The notes under the pieces were generated by a model that was not told the DNA's origin, did not search any database, and saw only the letters and a list, made by a program, of their open reading frames with translations. A program made the translations under genes and the position numbers. Below, piece by piece: positions 63,031 through 64,000 of a stretch of 64,000 bases of DNA. How positions within the stretch are numbered: the stretch's first letter is position 1; every line of letters starts with the position of its first letter. This DNA is from Amycolatopsis acidiphila (lineage in GTDB: Bacteria; Actinomycetota; Actinomycetes; Mycobacteriales; Pseudonocardiaceae), in assembly GCF_021391495.1 (NCBI RefSeq), contig NZ_CP090063.1, forward strand, positions 4,464,001-4,528,000, read 5' to 3'.

Positions 63031-64000
63031 TGCTGCTCCAGGTATCGATGCACCAGCGTGACCGCCATCGCGCCCTCGCCGACCGCCGAGGCGACACGCT
63101 TCACTGACTGCGAGCGTACGTCTCCGGCGACGAACACACCCGGGATCGAGGACTCCAGGTGCTGCGGGTCGCGGTCGAGGGACCAGCCCGGCGGCCGCCG
63201 CCCCTCGACCAGCAGGTCCGGCCCGGTGCAGACGAACCCGTGCTCGTCGCGGACCACCTGCTCGCCCAGCCACTCCGTGCGCGGCGCCGCGCCGATGAAG
63301 ACGAAGAGGTGACCGGCTTCGACCGTCTCCCGGTTGCCCTGCTGGTCGCACAGCGTGAGCTTCTCCAGGTGCTCCTCGCCGTGCGCCTGCACGACCGAGG
63401 TGTGCGTGCGGACGTCGACGTTCTTGATCTGCTCGAGCTGCTCGATCAGGTAGTGCGACATCGACGCGTGCAGAGACGGCCCGCGCACCAGGATCGTCAC
63501 CTCGCTCGCGTAGCGGGAGAAGAACACCGCGGCCTGGCCGGCGGAGTTCGCGCCGCCGACGATGTAGACGTGCTGGTCCGAGCACTCGGGCGCCTCGGTG
63601 GCGGCGGACCCGTAGTAGACGCCGCGGCCGGTGAGCGGTGCGCAGCCCTCGGCCTGCAGCGCCCGGTAGGACACGCCGGTGGCGAGCACGACCGAGTGCG
63701 CGGCCAGCTCGGAGCCGTCCCCGAACTTGATCACCCGGGCCGAGCCGCGCGCCTCGAGGCCGACGACGTCGCGGGCGGTGAGCACCTCCGCGCCGAACTT
63801 CTGGGCCTGACGGCGGGCGCGGTCGGTCAGCTGCGCGCCGGAGACGCCGTCCGGGAAGCCGAGGTAGTTCTCGATGCGGGAGCTCTGCCCGGCCTGGCCG
63901 CCGGTCGCCTTGCGCTCGACGAGCACCGTGCGCAGCCCTTCGGACGCGCCGTACACCGCGGCGCCGAGGCCGGCGGGACCGCCGCCGACGACGATGAGGT
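63027..64000 (-). CDS. Thioredoxin-reductase-like FAD flavoprotein (N-terminus cut by window edge)
   Basis: About 324 residues of a TrxR-like oxidoreductase; the start lies beyond 64000. The first residues contain the FAD motif GGGPAG and end-region [23 protein letters not shown] of the family. The central CxxC of thioredoxin reductase is missing: the position reads [16 protein letters not shown](P)-binding [11 protein letters not shown] is present. Without the redox pair it cannot reduce thioredoxin in the normal way and may instead act as an NAD(P)H-driven sensor or oxidase. Coupled to the kinase by a 4-bp overlap. Confidence 0.85.
   Translation of the reverse strand, partial: LIVVGGGPAGLGAAVYGASEGLRTVLVERKATGGQAGQSSRIENYLGFPDGVSGAQLTDRARRQAQKFGAEVLTARDVVGLEARGSARVIKFGDGSELAAHSVVLATGVSYRALQAEGCAPLTGRGVYYGSAATEAPECSDQHVYIVGGANSAGQAAVFFSRYASEVTILVRGPSLHASMSHYLIEQLEQIKNVDVRTHTSVVQAHGEEHLEKLTLCDQQGNRETVEAGHLFVFIGAAPRTEWLGEQVVRDEHGFVCTGPDLLVEGRRPPGWSLDRDPQHLESSIPGVFVAGDVRSQSVKRVASAVGEGAMAVTLVHRYLEQQ

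Overview
The window is a high-GC chromosomal segment with dense gene packing, many 1-4 bp ATGA/GTGA overlaps and frequent GTG starts. The gene content (a conservon operon, ROK-controlled sugar ABC genes, a GAF-ANTAR regulator, form II CoxL-type hydroxylase genes, an F420-type LLM oxidoreductase behind a KstR-like box, sigmaB-like promoters) points to a mycelial actinomycete, most likely Pseudonocardiaceae of the Amycolatopsis type. This placement is inference from gene content and base composition. I see no rRNA, tRNA, CRISPR array, insertion sequence or phage genes; most of the window looks like ordinary chromosome.

Layout. 1-5272: a cut amidohydrolase and an SDR, divergent from a MarR regulator; then a DHA2-type MFS transporter fused to carboxypeptidase-regulatory-like beta-sandwich repeats, followed by a separate protein made of the same repeats. 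5452-10648: a cvnABCD-like conservon running into two tandem StyA-like FAD monooxygenases. 10655-17483: YnfA, an HtrA protease, a frameshifted lipoprotein, a stress-type SDR, a BNR-repeat/MoaD pair, an epoxide hydrolase and a beta-carbonic anhydrase. 17485-22185: a xylose-type ABC importer with its ROK regulator and two operators. 22242-30179: LysR, a gamma-glutamyltransferase-like protein and a Dpp/Opp peptide importer. 30408-32570: flavohemoglobin, DivIVA-like coiled coil and truncated hemoglobin. 32561-36065: a DHDPS/NAL-family lyase, an FCD-GntR regulator and a frameshifted MFS transporter, tied together by two near-identical palindromes. 36124-38019: a PRPP-synthetase paralog and a secreted esterase.

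38207-42627 holds the most unusual operon: an adenylate-forming ligase, a membrane acyltransferase, a ComA-like phosphosulfolactate synthase, a VOC protein and a histidine phosphatase, the first three translationally coupled. It looks like a small biosynthetic pathway for a sulfonate-containing, acylated product, but no product can be named from sequence. 42766-46806: a membrane-anchored P-loop NTPase with TPR/Sel1-like repeats, a membrane protein and YtrA-type GntR behind a palindrome whose right arm contains the Shine-Dalgarno sequence, and a Sua5/YciO protein. 46928-52543: TetR, AtuA-like, CaiB-like, nitronate-monooxygenase-like and MpaB-like genes, a probable acyl-CoA catabolic operon. 52607-55025: an anti-sigma-like ATP-binding protein with a sigmaB-like promoter, a GAF-ANTAR regulator, and a MarR/YceI pair with duplicated operators. 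55081-59476: form II CoxL-S-M molybdenum hydroxylase genes and a TauE-like exporter. 59859-64000: a secreted GH16 glucanase with a DasR-like site, a KstR-boxed LLM oxidoreductase, a cyclic-nucleotide-domain histidine kinase and a cut thioredoxin-reductase-like flavoprotein.

Two genes carry apparent single frameshifts (lipoprotein near 12722, MFS near 34720). Both could be real decay or assembly errors and should be checked against reads.
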